DNA of 64,000 nucleotides from Telmatactis stephensoni. Its lineage: Eukaryota > Cnidaria > Anthozoa > Actiniaria > Isophelliidae. Positions 11,201-19,613 of the stretch are shown here, piece after piece. The number at the start of each line of letters is the position of its first letter. Position 1 is the first letter of the stretch. The notes beneath the pieces are model-generated. The model saw only the letters and a program-made list of their open reading frames with translations. It ran no database searches and was not told where the DNA came from. The stretch spans positions 2,203,501-2,267,500 of the forward strand of contig JALIZF010001940.1 of assembly GCA_029948255.1 (NCBI GenBank). Reading direction: 5' to 3'. The translations under genes and the position numbers were made by a program.

Positions 11201-12593
11201 GAGGGGGGGGGGGGGGCACATATTTCAGTTAGAATGACCACGATTTCAAGATTCGAGCGATTATCCGGGAACTTGAGGCCGCTCTAATCTTAAGACCGGA
11301 TCGAAAATCTGGAGACTCCCGGATTATCCGGGAGAGTTGACAGCCCTGCGATGAGAGTTAAAGCCCGCCAAATGAACGCTAAAAGGCGCGTTCTGTTATT
11401 TTGCTGAAGTTAAGTCTTCCATCTGCGCTAAAACGGAGTTTTGCATTTACTTTCTGAGGAAACTGATTTTTTTATGTGAATAAGGAAAAAGAATTAGTGT
11501 TCTTTAATTGATCTGGATTGAGTATTGAGCAGAAGTAGCCTCAGGTTCTCACGGCAACGGCTTGAATTTTCGTGTCACGTTTGCAGGATGCATGTAGTGC
11601 GTGACATATAACACCACTTCCTTCGAAATGACATTGCGCGAGTTTTCCACTAAGTGGAGGGGAGAGGGGGAGGGGGAGGGGGTACGTAGTTGATATTACA
11701 AAATTGATTCCGGTTAAAATAATGAACCATATTAAAACATAATGAAATGCATAATGATGTTTACCTCAGTCCCAATCAGCAAAAAAGAAATTAATCTATA
11801 AAGCAACATTAATTTGTTTTTTTGTTGTTGTTGTTCAGTGTCTGTCAGATCCTTGTGGTCAGGGGGGTCTGTGTTATTCAATCAGTGATCCATCACATCA
11901 GAACTGTTCCTGTAAACCAGGATATAATGGTACATTTTGCAACATCACAGCATTGAATGGTATGTTAATACGTACACCTCTATAATACACACACCTCTAT
12001 AATACAGACACCTCTATAATACAGACACCTCTATAATACAGACACCTCTATAATACAGACAAGGCTGTAACCCTTTAATCCAAATTTCATCAGGTGCTCC
12101 AGTGACAACAGCTTCTCCAATCCTAACTCATGATGTCACTAGTACTGTCAGTAATTCACCAGTTTGTATTGGTACTAAAGGTGACAGCCCAGGTACCTTT
12201 TATGCCCCTAAGAGTGGCAAAATTAAGACGTTCAGACTGGTCCACATCTCAGGAGGTGTATCGACTAACGAGGACGAGGATGAAGGCAAATGGGGAACTG
12301 ATTATGATGACAGCACTCCAGGAATTGAGCTTCTTGTAACCGATGACCAAAATCAAAGAGTCACTCCCCCTACCTCTTATCCAATTGTCTCTAGTGGCAG
12401 AATAATGAAGTACCAGATAGTAGGATATGGAATAAATAGCAACGAAATTACTCTGCCTGAAATTTCACCTCCCCTAGATGTGGCACAGGGTAAAGAATTT
12501 AGAATTTGGTTTGGTCAAGATCTCAAGAATATAGGAGAATTTAATAACATTGGAACTACATGTGCATACGTGTATGTTGTGTATACTAATTAG
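8216..12593 (+). CDS. secreted PAN/Apple-EGF protein with orphan C-terminal domain (gene A)
   Basis: Four exons: 8216-8285, 10778-11046, 11839-11959 and 12094-12593, totalling 960 bases, 319 residues plus stop. Exon 1 encodes a signal peptide (MEGGNLFSLLVQVLVTKQWL). Residues ~27-113 are a PAN/Apple-type module with DCIQGAQ, SCEEAC and NVCYMFNYNS. Residues 114-153 are a six-cysteine EGF domain ending CSCKPGYNGTFCNI. Residues 154-319 form a domain I do not recognise, with conserved SPVCIG, PGTFYAPKSGKIKTFRLVH, GKEFRIWF and a final Cys before YVYVVY. The ATG at 8216 was chosen because it is conserved in gene B and has in-frame stops just upstream. Secretion is likely; adhesion or a role in extracellular (possibly skeletal) matrix is only a guess from similar coral proteins. 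A MITE begins seven bases after the stop. Confidence 0.85.
8310..8720. repeat. pyrimidine-rich tract in intron 1 of gene A
   Basis: About 400 bases of degenerate TTCC/CTTT sequence on the plus strand. A related tract follows exon 1 of gene B (14770-14990), so it predates the duplication. The phenylalanine/leucine/serine-rich frames in it are not coding. Confidence 0.8.
9112..9150 (-). ncRNA. hammerhead-ribozyme-like motif, left arm
   Basis: Mirror copy of the motif at 10203-10241, read on the minus strand: CTGAGGA core, a GAGGT/ACCTC hairpin, then GAAAC and GTC. See that entry for the pairing. Confidence 0.4.
9220..9811 (-). pseudogene. Penelope-like RT C-terminus plus GIY-YIG domain fragment, longer copy
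   Basis: An open frame of about 197 codons. It begins at NLKGYLLKNCFPSHLIDKFI, a stretch typical of the end of Penelope-type reverse transcriptases (the GYPSHLIDK-like segment). It continues through LPYIGEFSKI and then KFTCARCNSCYLGESRRHF, a GIY-YIG nuclease start with a CxxC pair. It ends in PNLNQQVSHVNLSLNI and a stop. The apparent start Met further upstream comes from antisense reading of the right arm and is not native. The frame is intact but lacks the catalytic RT core, so it is a dead 5'-truncated copy. Confidence 0.8.
9815..10132 (+). pseudogene. Penelope-like GIY-YIG domain fragment, shorter copy
   Basis: The same frame as the left copy, starting inside SIPRELRSNIVYKF and running to the same stop (about 105 codons). 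It keeps CARCNSCYLGESRRHF and the downstream REHLKG and KEAMHIKWQMPNLN motifs. It is truncated further 5' than its partner and has no start codon of its own. Confidence 0.8.
10203..10241 (+). ncRNA. hammerhead-ribozyme-like motif in Penelope-like 3' tail
   Basis: Just after the stop codon of the GIY-YIG frame the sense strand reads ACA, CTGAGGA (10206-10212, fits the CUGANGA core), one T, a five-base-pair hairpin GAGGT/ACCTC with loop CCGGT (10214-10228), GAA, AC-AT-GT (a minimal helix III), C and TGT (which can pair with the leading ACA as helix I). This is the type I order, with GUC as the potential cleavage triplet. Penelope-like elements are known to carry minimal hammerheads. The extra T before helix II and the very short helices make activity uncertain. 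Confidence 0.4.
11970..12064. repeat. 17-bp minisatellite, short array (gene A intron 3)
   Basis: About five units of an ACCTCTATAATACAGAC-like 17-mer, in the short intron between the EGF exon and the C-terminal exon. The same unit with one base change forms the huge array in the same intron of gene B. Confidence 0.9.
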
Positions 12594-13009
12594 AATTTAC
12601 ACCCGGGGGGGGGACTCCATTGTAAAAAGATCGGGTATGCTCGTCGGAAATTGTAAAAAATACCCCTAAAAGATAAACCGGAAGTCCGGAAAACCGGAAG
12701 TCTTTCAAGAAGGGCGTGGCTGGACAATTTTTAACCCCTAAGAGATACCAGTGATAACAAGCTAATGAACATTATTATGATGAACATAAAATTGGACGGT
12801 TGACACGCTTTTGTTGGGCAAATTTCTTTCATTTGAGAACAAGATAATAAGCGATGGGCTTGTTTGATACCCTAAGAGAGACCAGGAAATGCTAAAACTC
12901 TAGCTAAACTTCAATTTTAACACCCTAAAAGATACCAAATCGCTGATTTTTACCATACGACGAGCATACCCGATCCTTTTACAATGGAGTCCCCCCCCCG
13001 GTGAATTTA
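12594..13009. mobile_element. G-run MITE, copy 1, directly after gene A stop codon
   Basis: Element 12600-13003 (404 bp). The two ends are near-perfect inverted repeats of ~44 bp: a GGGGGGGGACTCC run, then ATTGTAAAA, then ATCGGGTATGCTCGTCG. It is flanked by AATTTA at 12594-12599 and 13004-13009. It contains repeated CCCCTAAAAGATA words. The stop codon of gene A is 12591-12593, so the first target duplication begins at the next base. Three relatives occur at 24109, 46991 and 51900. Confidence 0.85.
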
Positions 13010-13254
13010 ATTACATCGTGGACTTGTCTGAATAGTAACCCGTATGGAAAGCTAAATTAAATAGGGGCTGACTTAATTGTGAAATACAAACACCTTAAAG
13101 ATGACGGGCCCAAATCTAGAAACAGACACGGGTGAATGTGAACCTCTTTTCGACTTTGAAGATGATGTCTCAATAACTTAAACCGGCCGACTTCTATAAT
13201 AATCATGTAACAACACAACAACTATGAATATAGAAATCTCTAGAATACAAACGT

Positions 13255-13460
13255 TTGTAACAATTCTATAATACAGGCACCTCTAGAATACAGACACCTC
13301 TAAAATAGAGACACCTCTAGAATGATACAGACATTTGTATATATAATACACACACATGTATTATACGGATCCTCTTAAAGGCCAATACATCTTTATAATG
13401 CACAGAACTTTATTAATAATACAGACACCTTTAGAATACAGATCTAGACACCTCTAGAAT
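13255..13460. repeat. dispersed 17-mer minisatellite units
   Basis: Scattered, decayed ACCTCTAGAATACAGAC-like units between genes A and B, separated by unrelated bases. The stretch 13010-13520 otherwise shows no gene. Confidence 0.7.
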
Positions 13461-13522
13461 CCAAACAATTACTAAAATCTTTATAGTGCCAATTTTTGAA
13501 ATATTACGTCAATTACTATTAA

Positions 13523-13703
13523 TAGCTCTATATTACACAAAAGTTGGCAAATTATAAAAGGATTTAACCGTGTAGTTTTGGAGTTTCTTGCCTAAAAAGA
13601 TCACCCGCGGGGCGTGATGTCACCAAATATAAATTCTTTAAGTTCAAGTGTTGCGCATGCTCATGATCTTGAGCGCGCGCGCGTGCTAAACAATATAGAG
13701 CTA
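13523..13703. repeat. short MITE-like element with TAGCTCTATATT ends
   Basis: Ends are inverted TAGCTCTATATT at 13523 and its complement at 13692-13703. The interior (GATCACCCGCGGGGCGTGA, then GTTGCGCATGCTCATGATCTT) matches by eye the block at about 50010-50175 in the intron of collagen gene D, so it is a dispersed family. Confidence 0.6.
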
Positions 13704-14477
13704 TCATATCTTAAGGTAACATTATGAAAACTTTTTAGACTCCATTGTTAAATGAAAGTTTACCCGAAACAAAGAATTTTGTTCAATAGGACTGCATGAA
13801 ATCAAAGAAAGATTGATGCAAGATTACTAATCATAAAGAGAACTATTATGTTAAGCTTTAAGAACAATGGAAAGGAGAAGCAAAAATAATAAAAACAATG
13901 ATTCCTTGGGAGTAACAAGTGATCTAAGAACATGCTTTTTTTTTTCTTTTTTTTTTCACAACTTTATTGGACAAACCATAACTAAAATACAAAAATTAAA
14001 GGAAGAAAAAAAATCAACAAAACAAAGGCACTGTCCAAGAGGTGGGTACAAACGGGACACGAAGTCCCATGTGAGGTACCCGCCTTGACTAAAGTAACTA
14101 AACTGAACTAGAAAGATATCCTCCCCAAACCCTAAAATACTAAAATATGCTGACAAATAGCTGGTAATATATTTACTCGCTATTCCATGATCTAACTTTT
14201 AATTTCAATTCCAATTATCTTGGGGGATAGAGGATTGGGGATTGAAATTATAGCATTATTTTTTCTCTTCTAATAAAGGCATCATTCTTTTTACCGAGTC
14301 AGTGGGCTTTTTTTTCTCTCTTTTAATGTTTTATAGTATATAGGAAAATGGGAGTTGTCTGTCGTTGAATTTTGCTTTTTACCGCATATTTCTCTGATAT
14401 TTGTTACGTGACGTTTTGGGCAGCACGTTTAATTGTTCTGTCCGAGCGTTACCTTCTCGTTGCTATGAGCAACTGAA

Positions 14478-14520
14478 TGACGTCATGCTTAAAAATTTCG
14501 TAAGTAAGCAATGTGATTGG
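14478..14520 (+). promoter_or_regulatory. CRE palindrome and inverted CCAAT box upstream of gene B
   Basis: TGACGTCA at 14478-14485 and ATTGG at 14516-14520, inside the block shared with gene A. The CRE lies 196 bases before the start codon at 14674, against 192 in gene A. The retained spacing supports, but does not prove, a regulatory role. Confidence 0.5.
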
Positions 14521-14673
14521 TCGAAATTGAGTTACTTTTGTTAACTGGTCAAAACCGTGGGTACTTGTCTCAACTTTCAAAGTGTTCCAAGAGTCTTTGC
14601 ACTGAAAGTCTTAAACCTCACAAAGAGAAGTTTTAAATTTAGTGTAACATTGATCCCTGAAGGTGACAACGAT

Positions 14674-17600
14674 ATGGAAGGAGGGAACTTCTTTTCTCTT
14701 TTGGTTCAAGTTCTGGTGATAAAGCAGTGGCTTTGCGAATTGAGTGAGTAAACTACGTGAACGAAATGATTTGGTACTCCTCCCTTCTTTCCATCCCTCC
14801 CTTCCAACCTTTATCCCTTTCGTCAGTTCTTTCATAATCTCTCTTCCTGTCTTAATTCCTTCCCTCCTTCCTTTCTTCCCTCCATCCTTCTTTCCTTCAT
14901 TCCACCCCTCCTACTTCCACTCCATTCTTTTTCGTTCCTTCCTCATTGTTTTACGCTTAATACCACTCTTAATTTTTTATCCTTTCATGTAAACAAGCTT
15001 CCTCTTGACTCCACATCCTGCCGGCCTACAAATTTGCCTTTGTTCTTGCGAATATTCCTGCACCCCTTTCCTAGTTTTCTTTCCTTCAACTTGTGGAATT
15101 TCCCTCCTTCTTTGCTGTAATTTCGTTTTCCTTTCGTTCTTCGTCTGTTTTCCCCTTTTCTGTCGTAGAACTGTTGCCTAGTGTTGATTCAATACACCGA
15201 TCGAAACTCAGTGAAGCTCTTCTTACTTTAATTGTAGCCAGTAATTAAGTACAGCTGCAATTTTTCGTGATTTTTCAAAGTTAAGTTGTTATTGGAATTG
15301 AATAGCAGCGGCATAATTATTTAAAAAGCGTGAGAAGCCTCCAGACCCCAATAACAAAAATACCATTGTTTCGTGCAAGTTCTTGTTCTTTCATTTTTAA
15401 ATCGGTTTAAAAACCGATTCCTATAGTCAGCTTTTTAGATTTTGTAAAAATTTAGCATACAATTTTTACTTTTGATATTTTTGGTACGGGTTGGGGTCTT
15501 TTCAGAGACATATTTTTCTTCAAAAGCTAATTTTCTAATTATTTTTCACCTTCAATTCTTTTTTGATTCAATGCAAGAAAACGTTAGTGACATTTCGGTA
15601 CATATCCGAGCCAATACTATTCCAATATCCTTTTATTTAGCTTCCCTACAAAGCAAAACAAATAAAAACTCAAAGATCGAGGTAAATGACGCGGTACGTA
15701 AAGAGCAAAAGAAGTAAAGTAAAGTAAAGTAAAGTAAAGTAAAGTAAAGTAAAGTAAAGTAAAGTAAAGTAAAGTAAAGTAAAGTAAAGTAAAGTAAAGT
15801 AAAGTAAAGTAAAGTAAAGTAAAGTAAAGTAAAGTAAAGTAAAGTAAAGTAAAGTAAAGTAAAGTAAAGTAAAGTAAAGTAAAGTAAAGTAAAGTAAAGT
15901 AAACTAGTAAAGTAAAGTAAAGTAAAGTAAAGTAAAGTAAAGTAAAGTAAAGTAAAGTAAAGTAAAGTAAAGTAAAGTAAAGTAAAGTAAAGTAAAGTAA
16001 AGTAAAGTAAAGTAAAGTAAAGTAAAGTAAAGTAAAGTAAAGTAAAGTAAAGCGACCAGATTTTTCGTCAATAACTCGTAACAGTAATTTGAGTGATGAT
16101 AAAGTTGAGGTCGACGGTTGCATGATAAAGTTGAGGTCGACGGTGCGCTCATTTTACTCCCCTCTGCTCCATCAGTGCTCCGTTTAAAGCTACCTAAAAG
16201 AAAGAAGTCGAAACAAAGATGTGAGATCCGGGGATTGAATTCTTGATCTCTTGCATGCACCGAAGACCGCGCACTAACCAACTGTGCCATCCTTTTGACC
16301 TCCAAGTTTTGCAAAACGAAATTTTGGATACTGCCTTACGGTCTACCGTATATGATAAAAAGTTGAGGTCGACGGTGCGCTCATTTTACTCCCCTCTGCT
16401 CCATCAGTGCTCCGTTTAAAGCTACCTAAAAGAAAGAAGTCGAAACAAAGATGTGAGATCCGGGGATTGAATTCTTGATCTCTTGCATGCACCGAAGACC
16501 GCGCACTAACCAACTGTGCCATCCTTTTGACCTCCAAGTTTTGCAAAACGAAATTTTGGATACTGCCTTACGGTCTACCGTATATGACAAACGTTTTATA
16601 CTAGGTATTTCTATACCCAAATATCTCTCTAATAACTCATGCCGTTTTTCTAGTCTCTGCTGATTGCATCCAAGGCTCCCAGATTCACAACGTGCCATTC
16701 AGCGAAATCATAACAGGCTACAAACTACATGGCCCCGTCGGGAAATCAATTACCGCTGAAGATGAACGTTCTTGTGAAGAAGCATGTTTCATGGCAGTAC
16801 CCAATGTATGCTACATGTTCAACTACAATTCAATGGGAAAAGCCTGTGAGTTGTTGTATAGGGACAAAGCCAAGAGGTACGAAGTCCAGGAAAGGTCCCG
16901 ATGGATGTTCAAGACACACAAGGTATCAGTATTTGACCACTGTGATAGAGACCACAGTTAGGCAACACTTAGTAATTGTGCCCCTGGCATCCAGGCTAAG
17001 CATATCAAGAAATGTGTTGCGATGTTCGGGCTTCCTTTGGTAAACAAACCGCGGTTCCCTGTTTCTACACTTTTCCAGTCCTTTTTCCTCCAAAATCATT
17101 TATACTCGCTTGGTTTCACTCGAATGGCTGTAAATTTGGATGGAATTTCCTTATATCGGAAGAAGGAGCTCGCGTGAGCTCGAGTGAAAACAGAACATTT
17201 TTATAAGAAATTTCTTGATATGCTTAGTGCGGATAGATTTAAAATCACATCTTTTCATCCGATCGGGCGTACACAAAATGACTAGTTTCTGTACCACACG
17301 CCGTGGGCGCGGTTTGACGCAGCCTGCACTTGCCATGGTACCAGTGATCCCAACTAATTTGTCAATCAGTTTTTACTGAATGAAATCTAGGCGAAGTTAA
17401 AAACCAAGTCAATATACTGTCCCCCCTTTCCCCGTCCTCACATTTCATCAATTAGCTAAGAAATAAGGCAATATTAATTTGTTTTTCTTCGTTTTGTTCA
17501 GTGTCTGTCAGATCCTTGTGGTCAGGGGGGTCTGTGTTATTCAATCAGTGATCCATCGCAGCAAAACTGTTCCTGTAAATCAGGATATCATGGAACATTT

Positions 17601-19613
17601 TGCAACATCACAGCATTGAATGGTATGCTATATAAATGTATTGTACAGTTGAAGATTACTTAAGATTACACAGAAACCTCTGTGATACAGACACCTCTAG
17701 AATACAGACACCTCTAGAATACAGACACCTCTAGAATACAGACACCTCTAGAATACAGACACCTCTAGAATACAGACACCTCTAGAATACAGACACCTCT
17801 AGAATACAGACACCTCTAGAATACAGAACACCTCTAGAATACAGGCATCTCTAGTAATACAGGCACCTCTAGAATACAGACACCTCTAGAATACAGGCAC
17901 CTCTAGAATACAGACACCTCTAGAATACAGACACCTCTAGAATACAGACACCTCTAGAATACAGACACCTCTAGAATACAGACACCTCTAGAATACAGAC
18001 ACCTCTAGAATACAGACACCTCTAGAATACAGACACCTCTAGAATACAGACACCTCTAGAATACAGACACCTCTAGAATACAGACACCTCTAGAATACAG
18101 ACACCTCTAGAATACAGACACCTCTAGAATACAGACACCTCTAGAATACAGACACCTCTAGAATACAGACACCTCTAGAATACAGACACCTCTAGAATAC
18201 AGACACCTCTAGAATACAGACACCTCTAGAATACAGACACCTCTAGAATACAGACACCTCTAAAATACAGACACCTCTAGAATACAGAAACACCTAGAAA
18301 ATAGAGACACCTCTAGAATACAGAGACACCTCCAGAATACAGACACCTCTAGAATTAATACAGACACCTCTAGAATACAAACATCTCTAGAATACAGACA
18401 CCTCTAGAATACAGACACCTCTAGAATACAGACACCTCTAGAATACAGAACACCTCTAGAATACAGGCATCTCTAGTAATACAGGCACCTCTAGAATACA
18501 GGCACCTCTAGAATACAGGCATCTCTAGTAATACAGACACCTCTGTAGTACAGACATCTCTAAAATAGGCATCTCTATAATACAATACAGACACCTCTAC
18601 ACTGATACAGACACCTCTACATTACAGACACCTCTATAATGCAAATACCTCTATAATAGATGCCTCTACACTTATACAGACACTTCTAGTATATATTACA
18701 CCTCTTCACTCATAAGCACCGCCATAATACAGAAACCTCTATACTGGTAATACACTGACACCTCTATAGAATATACAGACACCTCTAGAATACAGACACC
18801 TCTAGAATACAAACACCTCTAGAATATGGACACCTCTAGAATACAGACACCTCTAGAATACAGACACCTCTACAATACAGACACCTCTAGAATACAGACA
18901 CCTCTAGAATACAGACACCTCTATAATACAGACACCTCTAGAATACAGACACCTCTAGAATACAGACACCTCTACAATACAGACACCTCTACAATACAGA
19001 CACCTCTACAATACAGACACCTCTACAATACAGACACCTCTACAATACCTTTATAACAGACACCCAAGTTATACATTAATAAGTTACATTAGATCAGACT
19101 TTAATCCAAATTTCATCAGGTCCTCCAGCGACAACGACAGCTCCTCCCCTTCTAACTCATGATGTCAATGCCAGTAATTCACCAGTTTGTATTGGTACCA
19201 ATGATAACAGCCCAGGTACATTTTATGCCCCTAAAAGTGGTAAAATTAAGACGTTCAGACTGGTCCACGTCTCAGGAGGTGTCACGAATAATTTCTATTA
19301 TGCAGATAAAGGCAAATGGGGAAGTAAAATAAATGATTACTCAGATACTGACGGCATTGAGCTTGTTGTAACTGATGATGCAAATAACATAGTCACTCCC
19401 CCTGGCTCTACCTTTGCAATGATGAACTATGTGATACCAGGGTATAGGGTGAACAGTACCGAGATTATTCTTCCTGATATTTTACCACCTTTGGCTGTGT
19501 CAAAGGGAAAAGAATTTAAAATTTGGTTTATTCCAGATTTGTTTAATTCTCCTGATGAATTTTTGCATGAAGGAAGAACATGTGCAAAAGTGTATGTTGT
19601 ATATTTGAATTGA
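14674..19613 (+). CDS. secreted PAN/Apple-EGF protein with orphan C-terminal domain (gene B)
   Basis: Exons 14674-14743, 16654-16922, 17502-17622 and 19120-19613: 954 bases, 317 residues plus stop. The first three exons have exactly the lengths of gene A (70, 269, 121). Signal peptide MEGGNFFSLLVQVLVIKQWL; PAN/Apple residues ~27-113; EGF residues 114-153 (CSCKSGYHGTFCNI); C-terminal domain 154-317 with SPVCIG, PGTFYAPKSGKIKTFRLVH, GKEFKIWF and a final TCAKVYVVYLN. Exon 2 differs from gene A at about seven bases, five of which change the residue, while exon 4 is strongly diverged, including a rewritten loop around NNFYYADKGKWG. All splice sites are intact, so both copies look functional. A longer in-frame upstream ATG exists here but is not conserved in gene A, so 14674 is preferred. 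Confidence 0.85.
14770..14990. repeat. pyrimidine-rich tract in intron 1 of gene B
   Basis: Degenerate TTCC/CTTT sequence matching in position the tract after exon 1 of gene A. Not coding. Confidence 0.75.
15712..16052. repeat. (AAAGT)n pentanucleotide microsatellite
   Basis: About 340 bases of AAAGT units, broken once by AAACTAG near 15901. Located in intron 1 of gene B next to the SINE copies, with no counterpart in gene A. Confidence 0.98.
16123..16590 (-). mobile_element. two tandem copies of a tRNA-derived SINE
   Basis: Two ~237-bp units (about 16123-16359 and 16360-16590) are nearly identical over the SINE and its flank, which points to a local duplication. On the minus strand each reads GGATGGCACAGTTGGTTAG (tRNA-like A box), then a decayed B box GAATTCAATCC, CTCACATCTTTGTTTCGAC, and a tail ending in a GTCGACCTCAACTTTAT-like word. 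A partial third tail lies at about 16095-16122. A less decayed member lies at 61430 on the plus strand. Confidence 0.8.
17680..19060. repeat. 17-bp minisatellite, large array (gene B intron 3)
   Basis: About 1.4 kb made almost wholly of ACCTCTAGAATACAGAC. A homogeneous core (about 17690-18280) is followed by variants (GGCATCTCTAGTA, TATAATA, TACAATA) and then another regular block (18780-19050). It fills nearly all of the intron between the EGF exon and the C-terminal exon and ends about 60 bases before the acceptor of exon 4. Confidence 0.97.

Larger units (their letters stand above)
7490..12593 (+). repeat. segmental duplication, copy 1
   Basis: From about 7490 the sequence aligns by eye with that from about 13741: the same GACTGCATGAAAT-type words, the same promoter block (8020-8160 versus 14470-14610), then all four exons in the same order with matching lengths. 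Copy 1 carries a Penelope-like insertion at 9063-10319 that copy 2 lacks. The right boundary is not sharp because a MITE follows the stop codon. Unit length is about 6.2 kb. Confidence 0.85.
13741..19613 (+). repeat. segmental duplication, copy 2
   Basis: Counterpart of 7490-12593. It keeps the promoter block, exon 1, exon 2, EGF exon and C-terminal exon in order, but intron 1 carries an (AAAGT)n tract and duplicated SINEs instead of the Penelope-like pair, and intron 3 holds the expanded minisatellite. Confidence 0.85.

Noticed and set aside
15617..16314. Frames with YFTLL repeats running into apparent protein sequence
   Set aside because: Products of (AAAGT)n and of the antisense SINE; the MAQLVSARSSVHARDQ-like peptide is the tRNA-derived SINE head translated.
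18826..19056. Frame with DTSRIQTPLEYRH repeats
   Set aside because: Translation of the 17-bp minisatellite; 17 is not a multiple of three, so the frame rotates and carries no conserved protein.
17680..19060. Regular short repeats that might suggest a CRISPR array
   Set aside because: The 17-bp units are contiguous with no unique spacers, and the host is a eukaryote. It is a minisatellite.
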